Shown here: piece by piece, positions 45,246 to 55,063 of the stretch
Layout: every line of letters begins with the position of its first letter
Position numbering within the stretch: the first letter of the stretch is position 1
NCBI GenBank assembly: GCA_018402485.1
Contig: JAGYIY010000001.1
Coordinates: forward strand, 776,001-840,000
Length of the DNA: 64,000 nt
Source of the DNA: Roseivirga sp.
Lineage (GTDB): Bacteria > Bacteroidota > Bacteroidia > Cytophagales > Cyclobacteriaceae
Direction of reading: 5' to 3'
Translations under genes and position numbers: made by a program
Notes under the pieces: generated by a model
What the model was told of the DNA's origin: nothing
Databases searched by the model: none
The model's input: only the letters and a program-made list of their open reading frames with translations

Positions 45246-48062
45246 ATGCTAAAAACAACCCAAATCCACGATGCCCCTATCGATCAGCTAGACCCTAAGC
45301 AATTTATCATCATCAAGGGGGCACGAGTAAACAATTTAAAAGGGGTGGATGTGGCGATTCCTAGAAATAAATTGGTGGTCATTACCGGACTATCAGGTTC
45401 TGGTAAATCTTCTTTGGCCTTCGATACACTCTTTGCTGAAGGACAACGCATGTATGTTGAAAGTCTGAGCAGTTATGCCAGACAGTTCTTGGGTAGAATG
45501 GAAAAACCTGAAGTAGACTATATTCGGGGCGTTTCCCCAGCTATCGCCATAGAGCAAAAAGTGAACACAAGAAACCCTCGTTCCACCGTAGGTACATCCA
45601 CAGAGATTTATGATTATCTCAAACTGCTTTTTGCCCGAATAGGAAAGACCATCTCCCCATTAAGTGGTAGGGAAGTGAAGCGCGATAGTGTAACAGATAT
45701 TGTTTCATTTATACTGAACCAAACTGAAGAGACACGGGTAATGATTCTTTGCCCATTGGTTCGAAAAGAAGGGCGTAGCATGAAAGATGAACTAAACATC
45801 TTGCTGCAAAAAGGGTATACTCGGGTACGATATGAGAAGACCCCACATTTTATTGAAGATTTGCTTGAAAAATCAGATGAACTGAGCGAGAACCAAGTGG
45901 AAGTCTTGGTAGATCGAGCAGTAATTCAGTCAGATGAAGATACACGTTTTCGACTATCAGACTCTATTCAAACGGCACTTTTTGAAGGAGAAGGCACTTG
46001 CTTGGTAGAATTTTCGGAAGAAAAAAGGCACACTTTCTCAGATCGTTTTGAAGAAGATGGAATGGCTTTCGAGGAACCTTCCGTTAACCTATTTTCCTTC
46101 AACAACCCTTTTGGGGCATGTAAAACATGTGAAGGTTTTGGTAAAATTCTAGGCATTGATCCGGATCTGGTTATTCCAGACCCAACCTTATCTGTCTTCG
46201 AAGGGGCAATTGCGCCTTGGCGTAGTGAGACCATGAGGAAGTGGCTGGATCCGCTACTGAAAAATGGAATTCATTTTGATTTTCCCATTCATCGTACTTT
46301 TGAAGAGCTTAGCGAAGAGGAAAAAAAACTTTTATGGAACGGAAATAAGTATTTCAAGGGGCTCGATGCATTCTTTACATATTTGGCATCTAAGACACAT
46401 AAAATTCAATATCGGGTGATGCTCTCGCGATACCGTGGCAAGACGTATTGTCCTGATTGTAAAGGAACGAGGCTCAGAAAAGATGCCAACTATGTCAAAG
46501 TAGGTGAGAAATCCATCAGCGACTTAGTTTTAATGCCGATTGATCAATTGTATGAATTTTTCTCAAAAATTGAGTTAAATACTTACGAAGAAAAAGTAGC
46601 CTCTAGATTGCTACGCGAAATCACAAACCGGATAGACTACCTGCTCAAAGTGGGTTTAGGTTACCTCACACTGAATCGGCTTACCAATAGCCTTTCAGGC
46701 GGGGAATTTCAACGGATTAAATTGGCTACCTCATTGGGCAGTGCCTTGGTAGGCTCCATGTATATTTTGGATGAACCCAGCATAGGCTTGCACCCCAGAG
46801 ATACAGAGCGGTTGGTTTCCGTATTGCGGGCCCTGCGCGATTTGGGAAATACAGTAATTGTGGTGGAACATGAAGAGAAAGTAATGAAATCCGCAGACCA
46901 AATCATTGATATAGGCCCCGACGCGGGGGCGCATGGAGGAAAACTTGTTTTTCAAGGAACCATGCAAGATTTGATTGAACAAGGAGAATCGCATACCGCT
47001 CGTTTTTTAAGGGGGGCCTCTATCATGCCCATTCCAGAGCGTAGGCGACAATGGAAAGGCAGTATTCTGGTGAGGGGAGCGGAGCATCATAATTTAAAAC
47101 GTATCAATGTGGCTTTCCCTTTGGGAGTTCTTACGGTTGTTACCGGTGTTAGTGGTTCAGGAAAATCTACCCTTATTAAAAATATTTTGTACCCTGCACT
47201 AGGAAAAAGGCTGGGAACCGTAGGCGATTTAACAGGCAAAATGCAAGGTATTGATGGGGACCTTCGTAAAATCTCTCAAATTGAATTAATTGATCAAAAC
47301 CCTATTGGTAAGTCCTCACGCTCGAACCCGGTTACCTACGTAAAGGCATACGATGCCATTCGACAATCATTTACGCAGCAACCGCTAGCCAAACAGAGAG
47401 GGTATAAACCAGCTTTTTTCTCTTTCAACGTAGATGGAGGCCGATGTGAAACTTGTCAAGGCGAGGGTGTGGTTAAGATAGAAATGCAGTTTATGGCTGA
47501 CATTTTTTTGACTTGTGAAAGCTGTAAAGGACAGCGATTTAAACATGAGATTTTGGAGGTAACCTACCAGAATAAAAATATTGCTGAGGTATTGGACTTA
47601 ACCATAGATGAAGCCATGGGCTTTTTTGAGAATGATAAACCGGTTTTGTCTAAGTTAGCCCCACTTCAAGATGTTGGTTTGGGCTACATTCGTTTAGGGC
47701 AATCTTCAAATTCCTTAAGTGGTGGTGAAGCCCAAAGGGTTAAACTGGCTTACTTCTTAGGCAAGGGAAAGTCGAAAGCTAATGAACATATCTTGTTTAT
47801 TTTTGATGAACCTACCACCGGGCTGCATTATCATGATATAAGTAAGCTCATGTATGCTATCAATGCTTTAATTGAGCAAGGAAACTCGGTCTTAATCATT
47901 GAACACAATACTGAGGTAATGAAGGCTGCAGATTGGATCATAGATTTGGGGCCTGAGGGAGGAGAGAAGGGTGGGCAAGTATGTTTTGAAGGGACACCCG
48001 AAGATATGATCAAGCTCAAAGACAACCACACAGCCCATTACCTAAAGGATTGTTTTTCTTAG
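45246..48062 (+). CDS. uvrA: Excinuclease ABC subunit A
   Basis: A 938-residue damage-recognition ATPase of nucleotide excision repair, full length. It has two ABC ATPase modules with Walker A motifs (TGLSGSGKSSLAFDTLF and TGVSGSGKSTLIKNIL), signatures (NSLSGGEFQRIKLATSLG and NSLSGGEAQRVKLAYFLG), and zinc-binding CxxC pairs (CKTCEGFGKILG, CPDCKGTRLR, CETCQGEGVVKIEM, CESCKGQRF). It acts with UvrB and UvrC, which are not in the window. A promoter element lies directly in front of the ATG. Confidence 0.99.
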   Translation: MLKTTQIHDAPIDQLDPKQFIIIKGARVNNLKGVDVAIPRNKLVVITGLSGSGKSSLAFDTLFAEGQRMYVESLSSYARQFLGRMEKPEVDYIRGVSPAIAIEQKVNTRNPRSTVGTSTEIYDYLKLLFARIGKTISPLSGREVKRDSVTDIVSFILNQTEETRVMILCPLVRKEGRSMKDELNILLQKGYTRVRYEKTPHFIEDLLEKSDELSENQVEVLVDRAVIQSDEDTRFRLSDSIQTALFEGEGTCLVEFSEEKRHTFSDRFEEDGMAFEEPSVNLFSFNNPFGACKTCEGFGKILGIDPDLVIPDPTLSVFEGAIAPWRSETMRKWLDPLLKNGIHFDFPIHRTFEELSEEEKKLLWNGNKYFKGLDAFFTYLASKTHKIQYRVMLSRYRGKTYCPDCKGTRLRKDANYVKVGEKSISDLVLMPIDQLYEFFSKIELNTYEEKVASRLLREITNRIDYLLKVGLGYLTLNRLTNSLSGGEFQRIKLATSLGSALVGSMYILDEPSIGLHPRDTERLVSVLRALRDLGNTVIVVEHEEKVMKSADQIIDIGPDAGAHGGKLVFQGTMQDLIEQGESHTARFLRGASIMPIPERRRQWKGSILVRGAEHHNLKRINVAFPLGVLTVVTGVSGSGKSTLIKNILYPALGKRLGTVGDLTGKMQGIDGDLRKISQIELIDQNPIGKSSRSNPVTYVKAYDAIRQSFTQQPLAKQRGYKPAFFSFNVDGGRCETCQGEGVVKIEMQFMADIFLTCESCKGQRFKHEILEVTYQNKNIAEVLDLTIDEAMGFFENDKPVLSKLAPLQDVGLGYIRLGQSSNSLSGGEAQRVKLAYFLGKGKSKANEHILFIFDEPTTGLHYHDISKLMYAINALIEQGNSVLIIEHNTEVMKAADWIIDLGPEGGEKGGQVCFEGTPEDMIKLKDNHTAHYLKDCFS

Positions 48063-48234
48063 AAATCGCGGGTTTAATACCTAGCATTCTGCTTTTTTTG
48101 GTGCTATTTGAAGTCATCAGGCGGCTAATGATAACATTAAGTTAATCCTTCATCAATCGTCAAATGAATATTTTCTGCGACTTTTACTCACCTGAAAAAG
48201 GGTATAAACCGATTAGCGAAACAAATACACAATT

Positions 48235-49362
48235 GTGGCGAGAAACAAAAAGGCAGAAAAAGGAGGTTTAAATCTTAACATTTTAGATTTTTTTGTAAGC
48301 GAGAAGTATTTTCTCTTATTCGTGGTTTTAGGTATTATAGTGGCACAAGTTTCTGTGGGCTACGGACAAGCGGCCATGTGGGTTGGCTTCTTTTTTGCTG
48401 CCTACGCTGCAGTTGCCAATGATAGTATTCAATCTTTAGGTACATTTATTGAAAGTAATTCAAAGCGGAAATGGTGGGTGCTGTGGCTTTTTGTTGGTTC
48501 CATATTTTTAGTGACCGTAAGTTTTAGTTGGGTCTATTTTGATGGGGATGTAACTTATCAGCGGCTTTTAGATGATAATGGCGTTACCAAGTATCCTCAC
48601 CCCGAAAATTTTAGCTTTTTTCAAATCATTGCGCCTCTTGTACTTCTCATCCTGACTCGGTTGAGGATGCCCGTATCAACCACCTTTTTACTTTTAAGTG
48701 TTTTTAGTTCTGACTCTAGTGGTATTACTGCTGTTATCGGTAAAAGTTTGTCTGGCTATGGTATGGCCTTCATTCTCTCTTTTTTAATCTGGTATTTTTC
48801 TTACAACCTGATTAAAAAGTACTTTAAATCTAGAAAAACACATCGTGCTTGGACCATCGTTCAATGGACAGTTAGCGGATCACTTTGGGCGGTATGGCTG
48901 ATGCAAGATGGTGCCAATATAGCTGTCTTTTTACCTAGACAACAATCGGCTTGGCAATTCGCAATTTTTGCCGGTACCATCTTTTTAGGTCTCGGTTTAT
49001 TGTTTTACCAAAGAGGGGATAAAATCCAAAAAGTAGTGAGTGAGAAAGTCAGGATATCAGACGTTAGGGCTGCTACTTTGGTTGATTTCACCTATGTGCT
49101 TCTTTTGATTTATAAATTATTCATTAGCACCGTGCCATTGAGTACCACTTGGGTATTTTTAGGCATCATTGGAGGGAGAGAGATTGCTGTAAGTTTGGCG
49201 AGAAATAAACTAGGAAACCGTCATAAAAAACTATCTCTCAAAATGATAGGCAGAGATGTAGGTTCGGCTTTGATTGGCTTGATTATTTCTGTCACCCTAG
49301 CCATGGGTGCGAATGAAGGCATTCGAGAGGAAGTGAACAAATTATTTTTTAACTGGTTTTAG
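48235..49362 (+). CDS. Divergent PiT-like inorganic phosphate permease
   Basis: A 375-residue membrane protein with about nine hydrophobic segments. Two short motifs match the PiT phosphate transporter signatures: AVANDSIQSLGTFIES corresponds to the GANDVANSFGT motif, and MPVSTTFLLLS corresponds to PVSTTH. These lie in one copy each, and other parts are poorly conserved, so substrate and ion coupling are unsure. The start is GTG 48235. Its 3' end overlaps the convergent EamA transporter gene by 4 bases. Confidence 0.72.
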   Translation: MARNKKAEKGGLNLNILDFFVSEKYFLLFVVLGIIVAQVSVGYGQAAMWVGFFFAAYAAVANDSIQSLGTFIESNSKRKWWVLWLFVGSIFLVTVSFSWVYFDGDVTYQRLLDDNGVTKYPHPENFSFFQIIAPLVLLILTRLRMPVSTTFLLLSVFSSDSSGITAVIGKSLSGYGMAFILSFLIWYFSYNLIKKYFKSRKTHRAWTIVQWTVSGSLWAVWLMQDGANIAVFLPRQQSAWQFAIFAGTIFLGLGLLFYQRGDKIQKVVSEKVRISDVRAATLVDFTYVLLLIYKLFISTVPLSTTWVFLGIIGGREIAVSLARNKLGNRHKKLSLKMIGRDVGSALIGLIISVTLAMGANEGIREEVNKLFFNWF

Positions 49363-50213
49363 CGAGTAGCTTTTTGTTTTGCCTGAAATAGCGCGCCTAG
49401 AATGTTCGCACCAATTATTAAGCAAGCCCCTGAAATTTTGGCAAGCGTCATGGATTCTCCTAAAAATAATGCACTCGAAATCATGGCTATGGGGGTTCCG
49501 AGATAAAATATCAAGCTGGTATGCGCAGTGGGGAGCAGTGTAGTTGCCCTGAGCCATAAGGTGTGAGCACCAACAGTACAAACAAATCCTAAAATCAGCA
49601 AATAACCCCAATCTAATTGACTGAGACTCCATTCCGTTTCTCCCATAAAGATCAAGAATACAGGCAGGGCAAAAGCATATTGCCCAAAGGCTCTGTTCAT
49701 TGCATCAATTTGGTAATATTGTTGCTGAACAAAGGGTAAAAGGGCAAAGAAAAAGGCACTGGCAAGCCCTACTAAGATGCCGGTTGTCAAATCATTGGTC
49801 AGGTCAAAGTCTGGCAAAATCAAATATACACCAGCCAGTGCTAGAACGGTGGTGCCCAAGTTGGCCCATGTAGGGCGAGTTTTTTTGATCAAGACATTGA
49901 GGTAAATCATATGTATTCCAAAAGAAGATACACTAAGAATGGCCATGGAAGGAGTAGAAAGTTTTACACTGATAAAATAGGTTAGCCAGTGTACCCCAAA
50001 AAGGAAGCCAATCAGTACCAAAGCTTGCCATTCCTTTCTTTTGAGCTGGTGCAGCTGTTTATTTTTAGCCAGAAAGTAGAGAAAAGAAGTGCCTATCACC
50101 AGGCGTACGATACCTATGGTTACTGCATTTGCAGAAACTTCTTTGATGAAAATGGGTGTTATCCCAAAAAGGAAAACGGCCAATAGCCCTTCCTTATAGT
50201 GTGATGGCATCAT
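49359..50213 (-). CDS. EamA/DMT-family transporter
   Basis: A 284-residue inner-membrane protein with ten hydrophobic segments in two EamA halves (GITPIFIKEVSANAVTIG in the first, LLPFVQQQYYQIDA and LPTAHTSLIFYLGTPIAMIS in the second). Members export metabolites such as amino acids or nucleobases; the substrate cannot be told. A second ATG at 50210 is equally possible. Convergent overlap of 4 bases with the PiT-like gene. Confidence 0.92.
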   Translation of the reverse strand: MMPSHYKEGLLAVFLFGITPIFIKEVSANAVTIGIVRLVIGTSFLYFLAKNKQLHQLKRKEWQALVLIGFLFGVHWLTYFISVKLSTPSMAILSVSSFGIHMIYLNVLIKKTRPTWANLGTTVLALAGVYLILPDFDLTNDLTTGILVGLASAFFFALLPFVQQQYYQIDAMNRAFGQYAFALPVFLIFMGETEWSLSQLDWGYLLILGFVCTVGAHTLWLRATTLLPTAHTSLIFYLGTPIAMISSALFLGESMTLAKISGACLIIGANILGALFQAKQKATR

Positions 50214-50339
50214 TTCATACAGGTATGGGTAGCGCGGTTAACCTTTACAAAAAAGCATAAATTCAGCATTTACAATGGTAAAATCATAAGCAGACTTGCT
50301 GTGCGAAACTTTTTGCTTCTCAACCCAATTCCTTGGTTC

Positions 50340-52871
50340 TTACTGTCCAACAAGGAATAAAGCATTGGCTACCATTAGTTTTCCATTTTCCCAAAAGGCA
50401 CGAAATAGAGGATTGTCTGCCATATAAACGACGTTACCTCTCCCTACATTATCGACGCCAAATACCATGGATTTAACCAACGAAGATTTTGCCTTTTCTC
50501 CTGCCACTCCCGCCACATGAGCTTGGTCATTTTCAATGATTCCAACATTCCAACCATTGGGTAAATAGGCATATCGCGAACGACTTCTCTTTAGTGTGAA
50601 ATAGTGATTGGGATAACCAAATGCTAGTGGATGGCTGTTGTCGAATTTAAGCTTAAAAATGGCTCCCGGTAAGCGAGAATCTTCAAATTGATTATTTCTT
50701 TCTGCATAAGATGTCAATGCTCTTTTTTCTTTATCCTCTTCACTTTCTTGTGTAAGCTCCTTCTGTTCTTCATCGTTGGCATAGCGTTTCAGACTAAAAC
50801 CGTTTTTACCAACAAAGCTATTCATTGCACCCTCGGCGGCAATGATTTTCCCACCACTTCTCAACCAATCGGTTAAAGCTTTCATGCGGTTTTCATTGAG
50901 TAGGCTACCATAACCACCTGATGCCATATAGATGACATCATAGTCGTCTAAATTTACTCTTCCAAAGTCTTCCACATTCACCATGGTTATGGGGTAGCCA
51001 AGCTCTTGCTCCATAAAGTACCAAAACTCACCAAAACCCAAAGAGGAAACCCCTCCACCACGTAAGGCTAAAATTCGTGGAGGCTTCAGGAAAGACACAT
51101 TATTCGAACCAAAATCCTTTCCACTATCTACAAAGCTGGTAGGGGTAGTAAACAGCTCACGTCTAAATTTTTCAGCCGCATTTGTAACGATTTGATCAAA
51201 TTCATCGCCCATATGTTGATTGCCTTTCCGCGTGATGATCAAAGTACCTGGCTTAAAAGATTGACCATTAACCTGAAAAGGAGAGTTGGCAAGACGAAGC
51301 TTAATATCTGCTTTGAACAATTCAGCCAAGAATTTGGCATCTTCTAGGCTTTCCCAATTGGCCAAATAGGCTGCTGCTTTGCTATCTACGGCTGGTACAA
51401 CATATTCCTCCGTTCTTTGCTCCAATGGCTCTACAGTTATTTGTGATGTTGTAGCGAAAGAATTGAGGTCAAACATATAGGGTATTGACCAAGCGGTAAT
51501 ATCATAGGTATTGGTCGTACTCGCATAAGTACTAGGCTCGAAAAGTGCTTGTACTAAAACCCCTTTCGGTTGGTATGCGCTAATCAGTATGTCGTCAGAA
51601 TCAACCGAAAAATCAATATTTTTTTGTGTTTGGAAATCAAAGCCTTCAAGGGTTTTACGTTCACTTCCTGTACCGTAAATAATTTTTTGTTTGTCCAGAA
51701 AAGTCAGCAATTGCTTAAGCTTATCCGGATGATTGTCTGCCTTTACCACATAGGTTTTGTAAGTAGCTTTTGGGTCACTACGGGCCTTATCAAAATAAGC
51801 TTGAAACTCATCAACCATTTTTTCAGAATATAAGGAAGCAATCTCCACGGTTGACATGCCGGTGGTATAATGATGGGCAATAGCATCGGCCAAGGTCAAG
51901 GTATCACCTTCATCTGTTAAGCTGGCCAAATCACTGCTCGCTTGCTCATAGGTCATGCCAATGGCACCGTTGTACATGGGGTACGAGTCACCATAGCTAG
52001 GGTATAGAATGTCGAAGCTTTCTTTGGTGAAGAACAACCAACCATTTTCATCAAAATATTTGGCATGATTTCTACCAATGATTTCCTGAAATTCTCTTTG
52101 CCAGTTGGTTACTTGCTCATGGATAGGTTCGGCTGCTGGGGCAAAATAATAGGGGCTATTGGTTCCTTGTTCATGAAAATCGACATGAATATGTGGCATA
52201 ATCTCGTTGTAGAGCACCATTCGCTGTTCTGACTCGGTTTGTTTTTGCCATGCCCAATCGCGGTTGAGGTCGAAATAATAATGGTTGGCTCTACCACCCG
52301 GCCAAGGTTCATTGTGTTCTGCAGCTTCAAAATGTGGGTTGGGTGTGGTGCCGGCTACTTGATTGATCCAGTTCGCATAACGATCTCTACCATCAGGATT
52401 AATACAAGGGTCTAAAATAACCACCGTGTTTTTCAGCCATTCCGCAGCTTTTCCTTGAGGTTTAGAAAGCTCATAGAGGGTTTTCATGGCGGTTTCAGTA
52501 GAGTTGGCTTCATTACCATGAACATTGTAGCTTAGCCAAACAATCCCCTTTTTATCTCCGGAAGGAGTTCCCTCCATCATACCAATCCGTTTCAGATTGT
52601 CGGTACGTATCTCTTCCCAATTATCAATATTTTCTTGGCTCGAAACATAGGCTACTATTAAAGGTCTGAGCTCATTGGTTTGACCATAATTGGCAGTTTT
52701 AACATAAGAAATGTTTGAGGCAACATGCTCAAAATAAGCCACAACCCTATGATGAGGCGTGAAGCGTTCGCCTAGCTCGTAACCTAAAAATTCGGCGGGA
52801 CTCATGACATTTTGTGCATTGACCTGAAGGGCCAAAAGTGCGAACAAGAGGGAATAGATTGTTTTTTTCAT
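50340..52871 (-). CDS. M14 family zinc carboxypeptidase with C-terminal amidotransferase-like domain
   Basis: An 843-residue exported peptidase. Signal peptide LLFALLALQVNAQ. The M14 domain (about residues 25-360) shows the zinc ligands in NVHGNEANSTETAM (His and Glu) and HVDFHEQGTN (His), the substrate-binding NPDGRDRYANWIN, and a glutamate in YEQASSDLASL near 320 as candidate catalytic base. The C-terminal part (about 590-720) has a class I glutamine-amidotransferase-like fold (YDVIYMASGGYGSLLNENR, LTDWLRSGGKIIAAEGA), lacking an obvious catalytic cysteine. No T9SS C-terminal domain is seen. Confidence 0.93.
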   Translation of the reverse strand: MKKTIYSLLFALLALQVNAQNVMSPAEFLGYELGERFTPHHRVVAYFEHVASNISYVKTANYGQTNELRPLIVAYVSSQENIDNWEEIRTDNLKRIGMMEGTPSGDKKGIVWLSYNVHGNEANSTETAMKTLYELSKPQGKAAEWLKNTVVILDPCINPDGRDRYANWINQVAGTTPNPHFEAAEHNEPWPGGRANHYYFDLNRDWAWQKQTESEQRMVLYNEIMPHIHVDFHEQGTNSPYYFAPAAEPIHEQVTNWQREFQEIIGRNHAKYFDENGWLFFTKESFDILYPSYGDSYPMYNGAIGMTYEQASSDLASLTDEGDTLTLADAIAHHYTTGMSTVEIASLYSEKMVDEFQAYFDKARSDPKATYKTYVVKADNHPDKLKQLLTFLDKQKIIYGTGSERKTLEGFDFQTQKNIDFSVDSDDILISAYQPKGVLVQALFEPSTYASTTNTYDITAWSIPYMFDLNSFATTSQITVEPLEQRTEEYVVPAVDSKAAAYLANWESLEDAKFLAELFKADIKLRLANSPFQVNGQSFKPGTLIITRKGNQHMGDEFDQIVTNAAEKFRRELFTTPTSFVDSGKDFGSNNVSFLKPPRILALRGGGVSSLGFGEFWYFMEQELGYPITMVNVEDFGRVNLDDYDVIYMASGGYGSLLNENRMKALTDWLRSGGKIIAAEGAMNSFVGKNGFSLKRYANDEEQKELTQESEEDKEKRALTSYAERNNQFEDSRLPGAIFKLKFDNSHPLAFGYPNHYFTLKRSRSRYAYLPNGWNVGIIENDQAHVAGVAGEKAKSSLVKSMVFGVDNVGRGNVVYMADNPLFRAFWENGKLMVANALFLVGQ

Positions 52872-53056
52872 GCGATTTAATTAGGAAGTGAAATTTACAT
52901 GAATTTTAGGTGCATGCAAATGTAAATCTGTGGAATGGGGCAATGTCTATAACCAATGTGGCTGTCGCAAAGCTTGTTAACAAACCATTGCAATTAGTCT
53001 TTAGACTGCACTCGTTCTCTGTTATCACCACAATATGCCTTGAGGAAGATACAAAA

Positions 53057-53530
53057 TTATTTGATCAGTCCCTTTCGTTTAAGAATGCTTTCGACAAACT
53101 TAATCTCATTGTGTGTTTTGAAAACGGAGAAAGGAAACATCATCAATTGCGCTTTGTTTACTACAAAAACGAACTGTTTTTTATCAATCCATGCTCTTTT
53201 GATTTGATCCCACTTCATGGGCATTCCTTGTTTTGAGTTGAGTTTTATTAAAATTTGTCGACTGTCAATTTCATAAGATAACTTATCAAAAAGCATCTTG
53301 CTTTGTTCAAGCTGAGTGACCCCCGCAAATTGAATAACCCAGAAAAGAACATAAAGCGTTAATGCGATGAGCGCACCAATCCACCACCAATTAGAGGGTA
53401 TTACAAATGTCATGCTTGATATGGCCAGTGCAATCAGGAGCACCCACCACTGTTCGCGCAGTACATTCTTTAAGCCCGCCCACATATAGGCCTTCTTATT
53501 AAGGGCGTACTTTTTTGTTTTCACAATCAT
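53057..53530 (-). CDS. YcxB-like membrane protein
   Basis: A 157-residue protein with two adjacent membrane helices (WWVLLIALAISSMTFVIP and WWWIGALIALTLYVLFWVI) and a C-terminal soluble part matching the YcxB pattern (LSYEIDSRQILIKLNSKQG, MKWDQIKRAWIDKKQFVFVV, LMMFPFSVFKTHNEIKFVES). The function of YcxB proteins is unknown. It stands alone between the M14 peptidase and nadC, in the same direction. Confidence 0.8.
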   Translation of the reverse strand: MIVKTKKYALNKKAYMWAGLKNVLREQWWVLLIALAISSMTFVIPSNWWWIGALIALTLYVLFWVIQFAGVTQLEQSKMLFDKLSYEIDSRQILIKLNSKQGMPMKWDQIKRAWIDKKQFVFVVNKAQLMMFPFSVFKTHNEIKFVESILKRKGLIK

Positions 53531-53635
53531 TTTGAAACTACCTTAAACACAAAATTTGAAAAGGAATACAAACATAATAATCAAAACCAAGGCATCAATC
53601 ATTAGTACCAAAAAATTCCGTTTAGTTTTTTATTA

Positions 53636-54496
53636 TCATTCTGCTTTTAAACTAATGTCTAAACTTTGAAAGGAGTGGGTTAATGCGCCCACTGAAATGA
53701 AATTTACACCTGTTTCAGCAATTGCTCTGATGGTTTGTTTGGTAATACCTCCAGAAGCCTCTGATTCAGCTCTTAGGCCAATCATGGATACAGCAGTAGT
53801 CATGTCAACAACACTCATATTGTCCAGCATAATGCGGTCAACTCCACCTACTGACAAAGCTTCTTCTACTTCAGCCAAATTTCTGGTTTCTACCTCAATT
53901 TTTAATTTTTTATCCAGATGGGCAACATAATTTTTCGCCGCATTGACAGCTTGGGTAATGCCTCCTGCAAAATCGATATGATTGTCTTTCAGCATGATCA
54001 TGTCGAACAAACCGAACCTGTGATTTTGACCTCCACCTATGGTCACAGCCCATTTTTCTAACATACGTACATTGGGGGTGGTTTTTCGCGTATCTAAAAG
54101 CTTGGCTTTGGTATGTGCTATGATGGATTGAAGTTGATTCACTTGGGTTGCAATTCCACTCATGCGTTGCAGGCAATTTAGAATCAGTCGCTCTCCTGCC
54201 AAAATAGCTCTTACCTTTCCTTTTATGGATAGTAGTATGTCTCCTTGATTTACTTGGTCTCCGTCTTTAAACCGAAAGTCTATCGTCATTTCCGGATCTA
54301 GTTGATGAAAAACAGGTTCTACAAGACCCAATCCGGCAATAATGCCTGAAGCCTTCATCAGCATGATGGCTTCTCTTTCAGCATTTTCTGGTATACATGC
54401 TATACTGGAATGATCCCCATTGCCTAAGTCTTCGGCCAAAGCTTGGCAGACAAAAGCATCAATTTTGGATGGGCTTACATAATTGGGAAGCGTCAT
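53636..54496 (-). CDS. nadC: Nicotinate-nucleotide pyrophosphorylase (carboxylating)
   Basis: A 286-residue quinolinate phosphoribosyltransferase, converting quinolinate and PRPP to nicotinate mononucleotide in de novo NAD synthesis. Key features are LAEDLGNGDHSS near the start, GERLILNCLQRMSGIATQV, LDTRKTTPNVRMLEKWAV, GGGQNHRFGLFDMIMLKDNH and VDRIMLDNMSV. nadA and nadB are not in the window. It lies 32 bases downstream of the DUF4783 protein gene. Confidence 0.98.
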   Translation of the reverse strand: MTLPNYVSPSKIDAFVCQALAEDLGNGDHSSIACIPENAEREAIMLMKASGIIAGLGLVEPVFHQLDPEMTIDFRFKDGDQVNQGDILLSIKGKVRAILAGERLILNCLQRMSGIATQVNQLQSIIAHTKAKLLDTRKTTPNVRMLEKWAVTIGGGQNHRFGLFDMIMLKDNHIDFAGGITQAVNAAKNYVAHLDKKLKIEVETRNLAEVEEALSVGGVDRIMLDNMSVVDMTTAVSMIGLRAESEASGGITKQTIRAIAETGVNFISVGALTHSFQSLDISLKAE

Positions 54497-54528
54497 GAGT
54501 CTGTAAATATCTGAAAAAACAACAACTC

Positions 54529-54951
54529 TTATTGTTCCTTGCTGAATTCTAAACGGTATATTTTTAAAATATTTTCTACCTTTTTGGCACGAACAACCAC
54601 TCTATGGGTACCACCTATTGAAGTGTAGCTACCAATGGCATAAATGATGCCTCCAGAGTCATTATTACCATCATGGATGAATTCAAAATCTGTTGCTGGA
54701 TGTTCTTGAAAAAATGTTTTTAACACCATCTCAGCCTGTTGATGGCTATAGGTGTTTTTTTTGCGATTCAATCGGATTTCTACGTTATCTTGAAGAAAGC
54801 GTGTCAACTCTTTGGCGCTACTGGCTTTAAGTGCTTTTTCAACTTCCACCAAAAAGACATCATCTTTCTTTTCCTGAGCGTTGGATTGACCAAAGGGCAG
54901 TAAAAACAATGCCATAAAAACAAGAACCACAAATTTGGGTTTCAATTTCAT
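54529..54951 (-). CDS. DUF4783-type exported protein
   Basis: A 140-residue exported protein with signal peptide (FLLPFGQSNAQ) and an NTF2-like body (VEKALKASSAKELTRFLQDN, KTFFQEHPATDFEFIHDGN, VRAKKVENILKIYRLEFSK). This matches the DUF4783 family, which is common upstream of nadC in Bacteroidota. The function is unknown; it shares a transcript with nadC by direction and spacing. Confidence 0.85.
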   Translation of the reverse strand: MKLKPKFVVLVFMALFLLPFGQSNAQEKKDDVFLVEVEKALKASSAKELTRFLQDNVEIRLNRKKNTYSHQQAEMVLKTFFQEHPATDFEFIHDGNNDSGGIIYAIGSYTSIGGTHRVVVRAKKVENILKIYRLEFSKEQ

Positions 54952-55051
54952 AATTGTAGCTGCACTAAAATGATGCCAGAGGTAAGCATTACTTTTTGAA
55001 TAGGGAAGTTAAGAGAATGTTCATTCACTTACAAACCCTGTTATTAATAAT

Positions 55052-55059
55052 TATATTTG
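55052..55059 (+). promoter_or_regulatory. TAnnTTTG promoter element immediately before gpmI
   Basis: TATATTTG ends 4 bases before the gpmI ATG, so the transcript would be leaderless or nearly so. The -33 region is not clear. Confidence 0.5.
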
Positions 55060-55063
55060 CCTT

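Noticed and set aside
52910..53236. 108-codon plus-strand frame opposite the YcxB-like gene
   Set aside because: The opposite frame matches YcxB and has good membrane helices; this one is its shadow.
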